From contig SRUQ01000003.1 of assembly GCA_004791255.1 (NCBI GenBank), positions 706,623-770,622 of the forward strand: a DNA stretch of 64,000 nt, in the 5' to 3' direction. A program made the translations under genes and the position numbers. This DNA is from a bacterium M00.F.Ca.ET.205.01.1.1 (GTDB lineage Bacteria > Pseudomonadota > Alphaproteobacteria > Rhizobiales > Rhizobiaceae). Shown in pieces: positions 51,257 to 59,333 of the stretch (its first letter is position 1; each line of letters starts with the position of its first letter). The notes under the pieces are model-generated. The model saw nothing but the letters and a program-made list of their open reading frames with translations. It was not told where the DNA came from and did no database searches.

Positions 51257-52260
51257 GCGGTGGCCGGCATGTCCAGCAGGCGCTCCGCCGCGACCGCGAC
51301 CTGTGCGACCTCCAGCGTCTTCAGGCAATTGAGATGGCCGAGGGGGCAGACCTTCTGGTGGCAGGGCGAACAGGAGAGGTGGAGCCAGACCAGTTCACGG
51401 TGCTCAGCCAATGGCGGCGTATTTTGCGGGGAGGTCGAGCCGTAGACGGCGACGATCGGCGTGCCGACGGCGGCGGCGACATGCATCAGCCCGCTGTCGT
51501 TGGACACTGCGAGCCTCGCCGCCGCAATCAGGTCGATAGCGTCCTCGAGCCGCGTCTGGCCGGCAAGATCGACAACGCCAGGCGCAAACGCGGTGATCTC
51601 CCTCGTCACGTCGCGGTCGTTCTTCGAGCCGAACAGCGCCACCTTGAGCCCCTTGGCCATGAAGTCGCGGGCAAGGCCGGCATAGTGTTCGCTCGGCCAG
51701 CGCTTGGCCGGGCCGAACTCGGCGCCGGGCATCAGGGCGACGAATTTCTGCGCCTCCAGGCCATGCCGGCCGAGCAGGGAGGCCTGGTTGCCCATGTCGA
51801 TGGAGAGGCTCGGAGCGCGGAAAGTGCCGCCCTGGGCGAGGCCGAAAAAGGCCTGCGCGGTGCGGCGCTTCACATTTTTGGGCAGCGGCACGATGTCGGT
51901 CAAAAGCCCGTAGCGCATTTCGCGCAAATGCCCAAAACGGCGCGGAATGCGGGCAAAGAACGGGATCAGCGCCGATTTCCAGCTGCCTGGGAGGACATAG
52001 GCCCTGTCGTAGCGGCCGCGCAGCAGCCGGCCGAAGCGACGCCGATGGGTGAATTCGAGCGCGCCGGGCTTCAGCGGAAAGTCGATCTGCTGGCGGATTT
52101 CGGGCATGCGCTTGACCAATGGCGCCGCCCAGGCCGGCGCCAGCACATCGATGGCAGCGTTGGGATGGAGTTCTTTCAGCGCCGAGAACAGGCACTGCGC
52201 CATCACCATATCGCCCACCCAACGTGGGCCGATCACGAGGATCGCAGGGCTTTCAGCCAT
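51253..52260 (-). CDS. waaF: LPS heptosyltransferase II (glycosyltransferase family 9)
   Basis: 335 aa from ATG 52260. GT9 signature: [62 protein letters not shown] and the WaaF-typical C-terminal Cys cluster [19 protein letters not shown]. It adds the second heptose to the inner core. It overlaps rfaD by 28 bp upstream and waaC by 4 bp downstream, so the three are translationally coupled. Confidence 0.93.
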   Translation of the reverse strand: MAESPAILVIGPRWVGDMVMAQCLFSALKELHPNAAIDVLAPAWAAPLVKRMPEIRQQIDFPLKPGALEFTHRRRFGRLLRGRYDRAYVLPGSWKSALIPFFARIPRRFGHLREMRYGLLTDIVPLPKNVKRRTAQAFFGLAQGGTFRAPSLSIDMGNQASLLGRHGLEAQKFVALMPGAEFGPAKRWPSEHYAGLARDFMAKGLKVALFGSKNDRDVTREITAFAPGVVDLAGQTRLEDAIDLIAAARLAVSNDSGLMHVAAAVGTPIVAVYGSTSPQNTPPLAEHRELVWLHLSCSPCHQKVCPLGHLNCLKTLEVAQVAVAAERLLDMPATA

Positions 52261-53183
52261 TCGACATAGTCTCTGACGCCGGTTTCGACAGTCCGGAATT
52301 GGCCGTTATAACCGGCCGCGCGCAGACGTGACATATCAGCCTGCGTAAAACTCTGGTAGCTGCCTTTGAGATGGTCGGGAAAGGGGATGAACTCGATCTC
52401 GCCCTTGCCCAGCGTGTCGATGACCGTTTCGGCGATGGCGCGGAAGGGTTGGGCGCGCCCGGTACCGCAGTTGAAGATGCCGCTGGAACCGCGCTTCCAC
52501 AGCCACAGATTGACGTCGGCGACATCGCCGACATGGATGAAGTCGCGGCTCTGCTCGCCAGGGCCGAAACCGTCATGGGCGCCGAACAGTTTCGGGTTCT
52601 CGCCGCGCTCGACCTGGTTGAAAAGATGGAAGGCGACGGAGGCCATGGTGCCCTTGTGCGCTTCGCGCGGGCCATAAACGTTGAAATAGCGCAGGCCCGC
52701 GACCTGCGAGTGATCGGTATCGAAGACGGTGCGCCTGACATAATCGTCGAACAGTTTTTTCGAATAGGCGTAGACGTTGAGCGGCCGCTCGAGCGCCGGC
52801 TCCTCGCGGAATTCCGAACCGCCGCCATAGACCGAGGCCGAGGAGGCGTAGAGGAAGGGCACGCGCAACGCCTGGCAGGCATGCAGCAGCCGCTTCGAAT
52901 AGGCGTAGTTCACCTCCATCATGAACTTGCCGTTCCATTCGGTGGTGGTCGAGCAGGCGCCCTGATGGAAGACAGCCTCGATGCGGCCAAGCCCGCCATC
53001 CTCGATCCGGGACAGGAAATCGTCCTTGTCGAGATAGTCCGCGATGCTGAGATCAGCGAGGTTGGCGATCTTGTGGCCGTCGGTCAGATCGTCGACGACT
53101 AGGATGTCGTCGTGCCCCTCGGCGTTGAGTGCGGCGACGATGTTGGAGCCGATCATGCCGGCGCCGCCCGTGACGATGATCAT
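52233..53183 (-). CDS. rfaD: ADP-L-glycero-D-manno-heptose 6-epimerase
   Basis: 316 aa from ATG 53183 (also called hldD). Short-chain dehydrogenase fold with NADP-binding [11 protein letters not shown] at residues 4-14, [15 protein letters not shown], the catalytic [14 protein letters not shown] (Tyr-x3-Lys), and the substrate region [15 protein letters not shown]. Converts ADP-D-glycero- to ADP-L-glycero-D-manno-heptose, last step of the donor pathway encoded by hldE, gmhA and gmhB nearby. First gene of the rfaD-waaF-waaC operon, with a 28-bp overlap into waaF. Confidence 0.95.
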   Translation of the reverse strand: MIIVTGGAGMIGSNIVAALNAEGHDDILVVDDLTDGHKIANLADLSIADYLDKDDFLSRIEDGGLGRIEAVFHQGACSTTTEWNGKFMMEVNYAYSKRLLHACQALRVPFLYASSASVYGGGSEFREEPALERPLNVYAYSKKLFDDYVRRTVFDTDHSQVAGLRYFNVYGPREAHKGTMASVAFHLFNQVERGENPKLFGAHDGFGPGEQSRDFIHVGDVADVNLWLWKRGSSGIFNCGTGRAQPFRAIAETVIDTLGKGEIEFIPFPDHLKGSYQSFTQADMSRLRAAGYNGQFRTVETGVRDYVEWLKALRSS

Positions 53184-53229
53184 GAAGGCCTCTGGCTGCT
53201 TGCGATTCCGGTCCTTATAAGGGAGGCCA

Positions 53230-53586
53230 GCCGGGCTGTCGACAAAGCAGGTGACCTCTCCGCCTCACCACGCTCATGCTTGTCTATTTTGTCTATTATA
53301 GGCAAAACGGAGTGCCCATGAAACACTATCCATCGACCGATCTGAAACAGAATCTCGGAGACGTGCTTGCGGCTGCGAGTCAGCAGCCCGTATCCATTAC
53401 TCGCCATAACAAGCCGAGATACGTCCTGATGAGCATCGAGGCCTACGAGGCTCGCTTCGTCAACGACAGCCGCAGCGTTTACGCGGCCAAGGACGCCCCG
53501 TCCGAACATGTGGATATGCTCGAGGAATACGCCGCCGAGTTGGATCGTGATTAAACCTGTCGCCGCCGGGCTGTCGATAAAGCAGG
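53230..53586. repeat. 22-bp direct repeats flanking the antitoxin gene
   Basis: The 22 bp at 53230-53251 recur at 53565-53586 with a single C/T difference (core GCCGGGCTGTCGA). They enclose 313 bp holding the promoter and antitoxin gene. The right copy begins just after the first codons of the apparent toxin remnant. Either a deletion removed the toxin at this repeat, or the module was inserted with a target-site duplication. Confidence 0.75.
53318..53554 (+). CDS. Type II toxin-antitoxin antitoxin, Phd/YefM family
   Basis: 78 aa from ATG 53318. The N-terminal DNA-binding half (YPSTDLKQNLGDVLAAASQQPVSITRHNKPRYVLMSIEAYE) is the typical Phd/YefM fold, with a C-terminal toxin-binding tail (VDMLEEYAAELDRD). 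The upstream DNA contains two copies of TGTCTATT in tandem (53281-53297) followed by CTATTATAG, likely autoregulatory sites. No complete toxin follows: a GTG-started frame overlaps its stop but ends after 23 codons. It sits in the gap between the two arms of the heptose gene block. Confidence 0.88.
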   Translation: MKHYPSTDLKQNLGDVLAAASQQPVSITRHNKPRYVLMSIEAYEARFVNDSRSVYAAKDAPSEHVDMLEEYAAELDRD

Positions 53587-53618
53587 CCGGACCGACAGCA
53601 GCAAGGACAGATGAATGA
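53547..53618 (+). pseudogene. Probable remnant of a cognate toxin gene
   Basis: GTG 53547 overlaps the antitoxin stop in the way type II toxin genes usually do. It reads MIKPVA, plausible as the start of a RelE/ParE-type toxin, but then enters the right-hand 22-bp direct repeat and stops at TGA 53616-53618 after 23 residues. Inference: the toxin body has been lost. The remnant is too short to confirm the family. Confidence 0.45.
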
Positions 53619-54045
53619 CAGGAGATTCTTTCGAGACAACGCCAACCGATGGGCAAGGCACTGCGGTGTTTGTTGGCTCCAACGTAAGGGTTTCGTCTCT
53701 GCCTAACGAAAACCGCGGAAAGCCGATCGAAGAGGTGCGCCAGTCATCTATCGGACGCATTTGCCGAATTGCTGAGCCCTACGAAGGAACGTCCACGAAT
53801 GGCATTCAAATTAGCACCGGCGAATTTCGAGTCCATTACACGGCGCTTTCTCCCGATGGTATCCAAGGCATCTCTTTCTACGTGGCTCCGGGGATATTGA
53901 GGTCGTTGCAGCTACAGAGGAAATGCTGCTCCTCTATAGCGAGGACATCTGGCAACTTATCCGGCCATTCGGCCAAAGGCAGGATACGCCAACTTTCGAA
54001 CGGCTCGTGGCAGCGTTCGGGTTTTCCAATTTGGGGGATTCCTGA
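53615..54045 (+). pseudogene. Hypothetical gene interrupted by a single-base frameshift
   Basis: Reading from ATG 53615 (AAGGA 8 nt upstream) gives a protein-like sequence to YVAPG (MTGDSFETTPTDGQG...TGEFRVHYTALSPDG). At the G-run 53890-53893 the frame degenerates into Ser/Arg-rich residues. One frame over, from 53893, it continues sensibly as DIEVVAATEEMLLLYSEDIW and on to AFGFSNLGDS and TGA 54043-54045. Adding one G joins them into about 143 aa. So this is a probable frameshift by loss of one G, or a sequencing error. No family recognised. GC content is lower than its neighbours. Confidence 0.65.
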
Positions 54046-54123
54046 GACGCAAGCCAGCGCAAAGAACTGAACCAGACGCCTGTTCGGCGTGATCTCTACG
54101 CTTTGCCGACAAGAGGACAAAAA

Positions 54124-54756
54124 ATGCCGTCGACCGAACTGCTGATCGCGTTTTTCGCCACCACGGCGATCTTCGCCTACATTCCCGGTCCGGCCATGCT
54201 TTATGCCGCGGCGCAGACGATGGCGCGCGGGCGCTGGTCCGGGCTGATGGCGGCGCTCGGCATTCATCTGGGCGGCTACGTGCATGTTTTCGCCGCCGCG
54301 GCTGGGCTGTCGGTGCTGTTCCACGCCGTGCCGCCACTCTACATGACGGTCAAACTCGTCGGTGCGCTCTACCTGATCTGGCTGGGCGTCTCCCTGTTCC
54401 GCAAGCGGACACAAGGCAATGTGGCGCTGCCCGCGATCACGCGCAAATCGGCGCGTCGCGCCTTTTTCGAGAGCATCACCGTCGAGGTGCTCAATCCCAA
54501 GACGGCGATCTTCTTCATGGCGTTCCTGCCGCAGTTCATCGACGCCTCGGCGGCGTTTCCGGTCTGGCTGCAATTCGTCGTGCTCGGCACAACAGTCAAT
54601 CTGATGTTCTCCTCCGCCGACATCGTCTGCGTCTTCCTGGCCGGGCTGGTCATCGGCCGGCTGCGGCGCTCGAGCCGCGCGCAGCAATTGATGCAGCGGG
54701 CCGGCGGGGCGGTGCTGGTCGGGCTCGGCGTCCATGTCGCGCTGCAGAAGAGCTGA
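54124..54756 (+). CDS. LysE family translocator (RhtB-like exporter)
   Basis: 210 aa from ATG 54124 (AGAGGACAAAAA upstream). Six hydrophobic segments with the family hallmark AYIPGPAMLYAAAQTMARGRWSGL at the N-terminus and FFESITVEVLNPKTAIFFMAFLPQF in the middle. Inner-membrane exporter of amino acids or related compounds; substrate unknown. It separates the antitoxin region from hldE and has no evident link to heptose synthesis. Confidence 0.92.
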   Translation: MPSTELLIAFFATTAIFAYIPGPAMLYAAAQTMARGRWSGLMAALGIHLGGYVHVFAAAAGLSVLFHAVPPLYMTVKLVGALYLIWLGVSLFRKRTQGNVALPAITRKSARRAFFESITVEVLNPKTAIFFMAFLPQFIDASAAFPVWLQFVVLGTTVNLMFSSADIVCVFLAGLVIGRLRRSSRAQQLMQRAGGAVLVGLGVHVALQKS

Positions 54757-54878
54757 AGGCCGTCTCGGCGTTGCACTGCGTGGATTTGCGGTATATCGGC
54801 AGGCATGAACGATCCGGCCCGTAAATTGACAATTTTCAACGTGATTGAGATCGGCCTTTCCCTCGCATTGCCAGTGAC

Positions 54879-56372
54879 ATGATCAAGCACAATCCGCCTT
54901 CTCCCGAACCCTTGCACCGCGCCATAGCGCGGTTCGGCCAGGCGACCGTTCTGGTGGTCGGCGATCTCATCCTCGACCGTTTCGTCAACGGCGTCATCGA
55001 GCGCATTTCGCCGGAAGCGCCGATCCCGGTGCTGCATGGGCGCGGCGAGAACCTGGCGATGGGCGGCGCCGGCAATGTCGTGGCCAACATCATCTCGCTC
55101 GGCGCACGCGCGATACCGGTTTCGGTCATCGGCGCCGATGCCGCAGGCGACAGCCTGGTGCGCATGCTTGGCGAGCTTGGCGCCGAAACGGCGGGCCTGG
55201 CGCAGGAACGCGGCCGCATGACGTCGTCCAAGAGCCGCTTCAGCGCGCTCAACCAGCAGGTGCTGCGTTTCGACGAGGAGGAGATCAGGCCGCTCGGCGA
55301 GGCTGAGCGCGCCGTCCTTGTGAACCATTTCCAGGCAGCGCTCCAGCGCGCTGACATCGTCATCCTGTCGGATTACGGCAAGGGCGTATTGCTCGACGGC
55401 GTTGCCGGCGAACTGGTCGCCATCTGCCGCGCGGCGGGAAAGCCGGTGCTGGTCGACCCCAAGGGCCGCGACTATGCGCGCTATGCCGGGGCGACCGCCA
55501 TCACTCCCAACCGCAAGGAGCTTGGCGAGGCGGTCGGGCATGCGGTGTTTGCCGATGACGAGATCGTGGCGGCGGCGCGCGAGTTGCTCGCGGCGCATGG
55601 CTTCGACTTCGTCGTGGCGACGCGCAGCGAGAAGGGCATGAGCGTCGTCAGCCCTGACGAGGCGCGCCACATCGCCACCCAGGCGCGGGAAGTGTTCGAT
55701 GTCTCGGGTGCCGGCGACACGGTGATCGCAACCTTCGGTCTGGCGCTCGCCGCCGGCGCCGATCCGGCCGCGGCTGCCTCGATCGCCAATGCCGCCGGCG
55801 GCGTGGTCGTCGGCAAGCGCGGCACGGCGCGGCTGACGGTCGAGGAACTCACCGGCGCATTGTTCCGCTCGCACGGGCCGACCGGCCACAAGGATGCCAT
55901 CCTCGACGCCACATCGGCGGCGCGCATGGTGGCGGCCTGGAAGGACGAGGGGTTGAGCGTCGGCTTCACCAATGGCTGTTTCGACATCCTGCATGCCGGC
56001 CATGTCAGCCTGCTGCACGCGGCGCGCAGCCAGTGCGACCGGCTGGTGCTCGGCCTCAACAGCGATGCCTCGGTGCGCAGGCTGAAAGGGGCGGGACGCC
56101 CTGTCAACGACCAGCACGACCGTGCCTGCGTGCTCGCGGCCCTTGCCTCGGTGGACGCGGTCGTGGTGTTCGAGGAGGACACGCCGCTGGCGCTGATCGA
56201 GGCGCTGCTGCCTGACATTCTGGTCAAGGGCGCCGACTATACGATCGACACCGTGGTCGGCGCCGATGTGGTGCAGAAGGCGGGCGGGCGCGTCGTGCTG
56301 GTCGATCTCGTCGCCGGCAAGAGCACCACCGGCACCATCGGCAAATTGCGCGCCGGCGGCACAAGCAACTGA
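54879..56372 (+). CDS. hldE: Bifunctional heptose-7-phosphate kinase / heptose-1-phosphate adenylyltransferase
   Basis: 497 aa from ATG 54879. The N-terminal ribokinase-like domain (about 1-330) has VVGDLILDRFVNG, MGGAGNVVANI and DVSGAGDTV, with the catalytic Asp at D280. The C-terminal cytidylyltransferase-like domain (about 355-497) has TNGCFDILHAGHVSLLH with H372 and H375. It phosphorylates D-glycero-D-manno-heptose 7-phosphate at C1, then, after GmhB, adenylylates the 1-phosphate to ADP-heptose. Followed 7 bp later by gmhA; with gmhB they form one operon. Confidence 0.97.
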   Translation: MIKHNPPSPEPLHRAIARFGQATVLVVGDLILDRFVNGVIERISPEAPIPVLHGRGENLAMGGAGNVVANIISLGARAIPVSVIGADAAGDSLVRMLGELGAETAGLAQERGRMTSSKSRFSALNQQVLRFDEEEIRPLGEAERAVLVNHFQAALQRADIVILSDYGKGVLLDGVAGELVAICRAAGKPVLVDPKGRDYARYAGATAITPNRKELGEAVGHAVFADDEIVAAARELLAAHGFDFVVATRSEKGMSVVSPDEARHIATQAREVFDVSGAGDTVIATFGLALAAGADPAAAASIANAAGGVVVGKRGTARLTVEELTGALFRSHGPTGHKDAILDATSAARMVAAWKDEGLSVGFTNGCFDILHAGHVSLLHAARSQCDRLVLGLNSDASVRRLKGAGRPVNDQHDRACVLAALASVDAVVVFEEDTPLALIEALLPDILVKGADYTIDTVVGADVVQKAGGRVVLVDLVAGKSTTGTIGKLRAGGTSN

Positions 56373-56379
56373 GGGTTTC

Positions 56380-56952
56380 ATGTCCGAACTGAACGACTAT
56401 CTGGTCCGCTCGGCGGCCGCGATAACGGCGATGGTCGAGCGCGACCTGACGGCAGAGATGGAGCGGGCGGTGAGCGCCGTGGTGACGGCGCTGTCATCGG
56501 GCAAGGCCTTGCTGGTCTGCGGCAATGGCGGCTCGGCCAGCGACGCCATCCACATCGCCGGCGAACTGGTCGGCCGCTTCCTCAAAGAGCGCAAGGCCTA
56601 CAATGTCATCGCGCTGCCGGCCAATGCCGCGGTGCTGACCGCCTGGGGCAACGACTATGGCTTCGACACGGTGTTCTCGCGCCAGGTCGAGGCGCATGGC
56701 GCGGCCGGCGGCGTGCTTTTGGCGATCTCGACCAGCGGCAATTCGCCGAGCATTCTGGCCGCCGCCGAACAGGCGCGGATGATGGGCATGACTGTCATCT
56801 GCCTGACCGGTGACACCGGCGGCAAGCTCGCGCCGCTCACCGACATCCTGCTCAACGTGCCGTCGACCTCAACACCTGTTATCCAGCAGGGCCATCTGTG
56901 CCTCTACCATCATCTGTGCGAGGTGGTCGAAGCGCGCCTGTCAAATGGCTGA
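56380..56952 (+). CDS. gmhA: D-sedoheptulose-7-phosphate isomerase
   Basis: 190 aa from ATG 56380. SIS-domain enzyme with GNGGSASDAIHIAGEL (candidate zinc ligands H58 and E62), AISTSGNSPSIL phosphate loop, and C-terminal TPVIQQGHLCLYHHLCEVVE providing the Q169/Q170 and H177/H178 ligands. Converts sedoheptulose 7-phosphate to D-glycero-D-manno-heptose 7-phosphate, first step of the heptose pathway. Its 3' end overlaps gmhB by 8 bp. Confidence 0.96.
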   Translation: MSELNDYLVRSAAAITAMVERDLTAEMERAVSAVVTALSSGKALLVCGNGGSASDAIHIAGELVGRFLKERKAYNVIALPANAAVLTAWGNDYGFDTVFSRQVEAHGAAGGVLLAISTSGNSPSILAAAEQARMMGMTVICLTGDTGGKLAPLTDILLNVPSTSTPVIQQGHLCLYHHLCEVVEARLSNG

Positions 56953-57595
56953 CAAGGCGGCACTGCTGCCGCTGGTGGAGCCCGGCCTGTGGGTGGAGCG
57001 GATCGGCGGCAGGGTTTTTCCCCGGGGCATGCCGGCGCTGTTCCTCGACCGCGACGGCACCATCAACGTCGACACCGACTATCCCAGCGATCCGGCCGAG
57101 ATCGTGCTTCGGCCGCAGATGCTGCCGGCCATCGCGGCGGCCAACCGAAGCGGGATCCCGGTCATTGTGGTGACCAACCAGTCCGGCATTGCACGCGGCT
57201 ATTTCGGCTGGGACGTCTTTGCGGCCGTCAACGGCCGCGTGCTCGAATTGCTGCGCGACCAAGGCCTGTTCGTCGACATGGTGCTTGCCTGCGCCTATCA
57301 CGAAGCGGGGACGGGGCTGCTTGCCGTGCCAGACCATCCGATGCGCAAGCCCGCGCCCGGCATGTTGATCGAGGCGGCCAGGCGTCTCGATCTCGATCTC
57401 CAGCGCTCATTGATGGTCGGCGACAAGCTGGCGGACATGCAGGCCGGGCAGCGCGCCGGCCTGCGCCAGGGCTGGCTGGTCGACGGCGAGGCGTCGGCTC
57501 AATCCGGCTTCGCCATCAGGTCCTTGCGGGATGACAGCGACCTTGATGGCGTCCTTGCCGCCATCGATGCGCTCAGCCGGGACCGCAGGGCCTGA
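56945..57595 (+). CDS. gmhB: D-glycero-beta-D-manno-heptose-1,7-bisphosphate 7-phosphatase
   Basis: 216 aa from ATG 56945, overlapping gmhA by 8 bp. HAD-family phosphatase: ALFLDRDGTIN with nucleophile D35 and acid D37, VVTNQSGIARG, KPAPGM and SLMVGDKLADMQAG. It has an N-terminal extension of about 30 residues. The zinc-binding loop of E. coli GmhB (C-x-H-H then C-x-C before RKP) is altered here: C116 and H119 remain in LACAYHEAG, but the second Cys pair reads DHPMRKP (H131, M133). It may bind zinc differently or not at all. Removes the 7-phosphate between the two HldE reactions. Confidence 0.93.
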   Translation: MADKAALLPLVEPGLWVERIGGRVFPRGMPALFLDRDGTINVDTDYPSDPAEIVLRPQMLPAIAAANRSGIPVIVVTNQSGIARGYFGWDVFAAVNGRVLELLRDQGLFVDMVLACAYHEAGTGLLAVPDHPMRKPAPGMLIEAARRLDLDLQRSLMVGDKLADMQAGQRAGLRQGWLVDGEASAQSGFAIRSLRDDSDLDGVLAAIDALSRDRRA

Positions 57596-57610
57596 CGCAG
57601 GCCCGGCAGC

Positions 57611-58405
57611 CTACGCGGGATCCTTGCCTTGCGAGGCTTCATAGAGCTTGGCCTCGGTGGCGAACGAATAGATCATCACCGACATCGAATAGACGAAACC
57701 ATGCCTGCCGCACAGGAAGTAGCGCTTGGCCAGGTAGAATTTCAGGAAGTTGCCGAGCGGCGAGAACACCAGCCGCATCAGGCCCGGCTTTTTGCCTTTC
57801 TCAACCAGCGTGACCGCCTTAAGACTGGAATAGGCGTTGGCGCGGGCAAGGTCCTCCTCGACCGATATTTCACGCCTATGCAGCAGCACACCGCTTTCGA
57901 TCGTGCTTGTTTCGCCCGGCACCCGGAAGGACTCATGCACGCGTGCGGTCAGATCCATCGTGGCGCCTCGCCTGCGGAAGAGCCGAAACAGGCGGTTGTG
58001 CAGCACCCAGCGATGGGCATAGCCATAGCCCTTCAACCAATCGCGGCGGTGGACATACCAGCCCCCGATCCTGGCATCCGTGGTCTGCACCGCCGTCACG
58101 ATCGACTGCCGCAACTGGTCATCGACACGCTCGTCCGGATCGATCGAAAGGCACCAGGGCTGCGTGGCATGGTCGAGCGTGAATTGCCGCTGGCGGGGAA
58201 ACCCCGGCCAGTCATTGTGCAGCAGCCTGATCGGATAACCCTGGGCGATATAGGCCTGGATGCATTCGATGGTGCCGTCGGTCGAGCCTGAATCGGCGAT
58301 GATGATCTCGGCGCAGAAGTCGATGCTTTCCAGGCACGGGCCGATCATGTCGGCCTCGTTCGCACAGATGATAAGCGCCGAAACCGGGCTTGCAAATCGA
58401 GTCAT
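57611..58405 (-). CDS. Glycosyltransferase family 2, LPS core type
   Basis: 264 aa from ATG 58405. GT-A fold: VSALIICANEADMIGPCLES, IIADSGSTDGTIE, the donor/metal region LSIDPDERVDDQL (DxD-like), and a C-terminal membrane-associating part (FLKFYLAKRYFLCGRHGFVYS). Similar to WaaE/KdtX-type glucosyltransferases that add a hexose to inner-core heptose. Its convergent placement 15 bp after gmhB supports a role in core assembly; the exact sugar is not readable. Confidence 0.85.
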   Translation of the reverse strand: MTRFASPVSALIICANEADMIGPCLESIDFCAEIIIADSGSTDGTIECIQAYIAQGYPIRLLHNDWPGFPRQRQFTLDHATQPWCLSIDPDERVDDQLRQSIVTAVQTTDARIGGWYVHRRDWLKGYGYAHRWVLHNRLFRLFRRRGATMDLTARVHESFRVPGETSTIESGVLLHRREISVEEDLARANAYSSLKAVTLVEKGKKPGLMRLVFSPLGNFLKFYLAKRYFLCGRHGFVYSMSVMIYSFATEAKLYEASQGKDPA

Positions 58406-58600
58406 GGTTCCCCTTCCCCATGGCGGATTGTTCCGAATTTACGCTGCTTGCGCAAGGGAAACCAATCAAGCGGTCAGTCAGCAGCGAAGTTCGGCAGAGC
58501 CGTCCAGTCTTTTATATTAGCGTCTGTCGAATACCAACGCGGCGCCGGTGTGGCAAAGGCCAAGAATTTGCAGGGTTGGCGTGCCACCAGTCCGACCAGC

Positions 58601-59080
58601 TCAAGGCCGTTCGAACGAAACCAGCCCTTCATCCTTGACGCGGCGGATGGTGAGGGCTGTGCGGACCGTGTCGACATTCGGCGTCGACGTCAGTTCCTCG
58701 ATGACGAAGGTCTGGAAGGTGCCGAGATCGCTTGCCACGCAGTGGAGCAGGAAGTCGGATTCGCCCGACACCATCCAGGCGTCGCGCACGATCGGCCAGC
58801 CGCGCGTGCGCTCGGCGAAGGTGCGAAGCTCGGCGTCCGCCTGGTGGTGGAGGCCGACCAGACAGAAGGCGACGACGTCGAGGCCGAGCGCCGGCGCATT
58901 GAGCAGCGCCCGATAGCCGCGGATGATGCCGGTTTCCTCCAGCCGCTTGACGCGGCGCAGGCATGGCGGCGCCGAAATGCCGACGCGGTTCGACAATTCG
59001 ACGTTGGTCATGCGCCCGTCGGCCTGAAGTTCGCGCAGGATTTTCCAGTCGATGGCGTCGAGGTCGGCCTTCAGCGGCAT
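58601..59080 (-). CDS. Lrp/AsnC family transcriptional regulator
   Basis: 159 aa from ATG 59080. N-terminal HTH (LDAIDWKILRELQADGRMTNVELSNRVGISAPPCLRRVKRLE, classic Lrp spacing) and a C-terminal RAM domain (DVVAFCLVGLHHQADAELRTF, VRDAWMVSGESDFLLH). Responds to amino acids or related effectors and binds DNA as an octamer or similar assembly. Divergent from trxB across 253 bp with no strong palindrome seen; its targets are unknown. Confidence 0.93.
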   Translation of the reverse strand: MPLKADLDAIDWKILRELQADGRMTNVELSNRVGISAPPCLRRVKRLEETGIIRGYRALLNAPALGLDVVAFCLVGLHHQADAELRTFAERTRGWPIVRDAWMVSGESDFLLHCVASDLGTFQTFVIEELTSTPNVDTVRTALTIRRVKDEGLVSFERP

Positions 59081-59333
59081 TTCAGGGCTTTCGATGATCA
59101 GGTGACGAAAGAATCTTGCGAGATTTTGTAATTAAACGACTTCGCTGTCCATTCCATCCGGCCATGAAATTGCGTGGCCAGGCAGGCAGCGGGTCGGTTT
59201 TCCGGTGCGAAAAAGCTTTCCGGGGACGAACGCCAACTTGCCTTGCTGGCGTCGTGGGCAGCACTTACATTACGCGCGACCTAGACAAAGTTTTGCCTGC
59301 CGCATCGCCGGCAGCCCGCCATAGAGGCTTTCC

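Noticed and set aside
53180..53656. 158-codon minus-strand frame opposite the antitoxin
   Set aside because: Antisense of the Phd-type gene; the plus-strand product has an unmistakable family pattern.
54369..56381. 670-codon minus-strand frame opposite hldE and the LysE gene
   Set aside because: Composition is that of an antisense frame (His/Arg/Asp/Gln), and the plus strand has two well-recognised genes.
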